A stretch of 14,821 nt of DNA from an uncultured Anaerosacchariphilus sp. (GTDB lineage Bacteria > Bacillota > Clostridia > Lachnospirales > Lachnospiraceae): NCBI GenBank assembly GCA_934402125.1, contig CAKRTY010000008.1, forward strand, positions 1 to 14,821, written 5' to 3'. The notes beneath the pieces are model-generated. The model was not told where the DNA came from, did not search any database, and was given only the letters and a program-made list of their open reading frames with translations. Below, in pieces: positions 14,037-14,821 of this stretch. Position 1 is the first letter of the stretch. Each line of letters starts with the position of its first letter. The translations under genes and the position numbers were made by a program.

Positions 14037-14821
14037 TCATCGTTTGGGCTGATACCGCATATTGGATACATTATATACGGTCACAAACGCCTTCGGATCT
14101 ATCTGGCTGATAAAGTTCATCAGCTTCTGATACTCTGTCTTATCCACAATCGTGATAATCTCGTTGCGTTTTTTCATATTGTACGCGCCAATCGCCTCGT
14201 ATATGGTTGCTCCGCTGTGTAAGTCCTCTATGATGAATTTACGCAGCTCCTCTTCCTTTTCCGTAATCACGCAGACCCGGCGTTTGATATTATGGCTGAA
14301 AATAAAATGATCCAGTACCATTCCGTTAAAATAAGTTCCCAGGATACTCAGTACCACTGTTTTCTTGTCATACACCAGAGCGGCTGAAAGCGCTACCGCC
14401 ATTCCGGAAAGCGACATGGCCTTTCCCAGCTCCATGTGAAGATATTTATTCATGATCATAGCCACGATGTCCAGTCCGCCTGAGGACGCGTTCCTGTTAA
14501 ACAGGATACTGAGACCCACGCTTACAACCAGAATATAGCAGAGCACATCCAGCTCCTGACTGTTGGTCAGCGATGTGAAATCAGGAAGCAGCTTTTCAAA
14601 CACTCCGAGAAAGACAGGCAGCATAATACTGGTATACACCGTTTTTGCCCCAAATTCCCGCCCGCAGGTAAAAAAACCGATAATCAGGAGCACCACATTC
14701 AGAGTCATGGTAATCACAGACAGGGGCAAGGGTACAAAATTGGACAGCACAATACCGAGACCGGAAATACTGCTTATGGAAGTATGGCTTGGCACCAAAA
14801 AGAAATAAACCCCCACCGCAA
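14037..14821 (-). CDS. YitT-family membrane protein (DUF161 + DUF2179), N-terminus cut by window edge
   Basis: At least 259 residues are present and the frame stays open to the window end, so the start lies outside; the GTG at 14816 is internal. The membrane part has several TM helices and family motifs GVYFFLVPSHTSISSISGLG, GREFGAKTVYTSI and NRNASSGGLDIVAMI. The C-terminal DUF2179 domain (about 178-259) has RRVCVITEKEEEL, LHSGATIYEAIGAY and NEIITIVDKTEY. YitT proteins are common in Firmicutes, often in several copies, and their transported substrate, if any, is not established. It probably forms an operon with the HAD gene 36 bases downstream. Confidence 0.9.
   Translation of the reverse strand, partial: AVGVYFFLVPSHTSISSISGLGIVLSNFVPLPLSVITMTLNVVLLIIGFFTCGREFGAKTVYTSIMLPVFLGVFEKLLPDFTSLTNSQELDVLCYILVVSVGLSILFNRNASSGGLDIVAMIMNKYLHMELGKAMSLSGMAVALSAALVYDKKTVVLSILGTYFNGMVLDHFIFSHNIKRRVCVITEKEEELRKFIIEDLHSGATIYEAIGAYNMKKRNEIITIVDKTEYQKLMNFISQIDPKAFVTVYNVSNMRYQPKR

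Overview
The window looks like chromosomal DNA of an anaerobic Firmicute, most likely a Lachnospiraceae-type Clostridium. The reasons are moderately GC-rich coding DNA with AT-rich intergenic gaps, strong AGGAGG-type ribosome binding sites, sigma-A promoters, a SigV/RsiV-type ECF pair, a YitT-family protein and a hexameric-type glutamate dehydrogenase. The genus is inferred, not shown. I see no tRNA, rRNA, CRISPR array, transposase or phage gene.

Left part (1-5057): the 3' two thirds of murF (+) converge, across a shared terminator, on an ECF sigma / RsiV-like anti-sigma operon (-). That operon carries its own ECF-type promoter, with a CGTCTA -10 element. Upstream of it lies a second minus-strand operon. 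It encodes a six-TM protein with two zinc ribbons and a TPM-domain membrane protein with a Gly/Ser tail, and it ends in a very long hairpin terminator.

Middle (4944-9040): an AGCS sodium:amino-acid symporter (+) is divergent from the zinc-ribbon operon; their predicted promoters overlap face to face. Next come a long hairpin, a 25-residue small ORF (-) with a good ribosome binding site and promoter, and a LysR regulator (+). The promoters of the small ORF and the LysR gene also overlap face to face, and a perfect T-N11-A palindrome lies in the lysR leader. The LysR gene overlaps tail to tail with a MATE exporter (-) that has an operator-like inverted repeat upstream.

Right part (9043-14821): glutamate dehydrogenase (-) is followed 52 bp later by a PPDK/PEP-synthase N-terminal-domain protein that lacks the usual phosphohistidine and PEP domains. 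A second LysR gene is divergent from gdh. A yitT-HAD phosphatase pair (-) runs tail to tail into that lysR gene. The only clear minus-strand terminator after them lies in the lysR leader, so a long antisense 3' UTR across lysR is predicted.

Overall this is a housekeeping and accessory metabolic region covering envelope stress, amino-acid uptake, glutamate metabolism and efflux. The least understood parts are the zinc-ribbon/TPM operon, the 25-residue ORF and the orphan ATP-grasp protein. All functional calls come from reading motifs; no database search was run.
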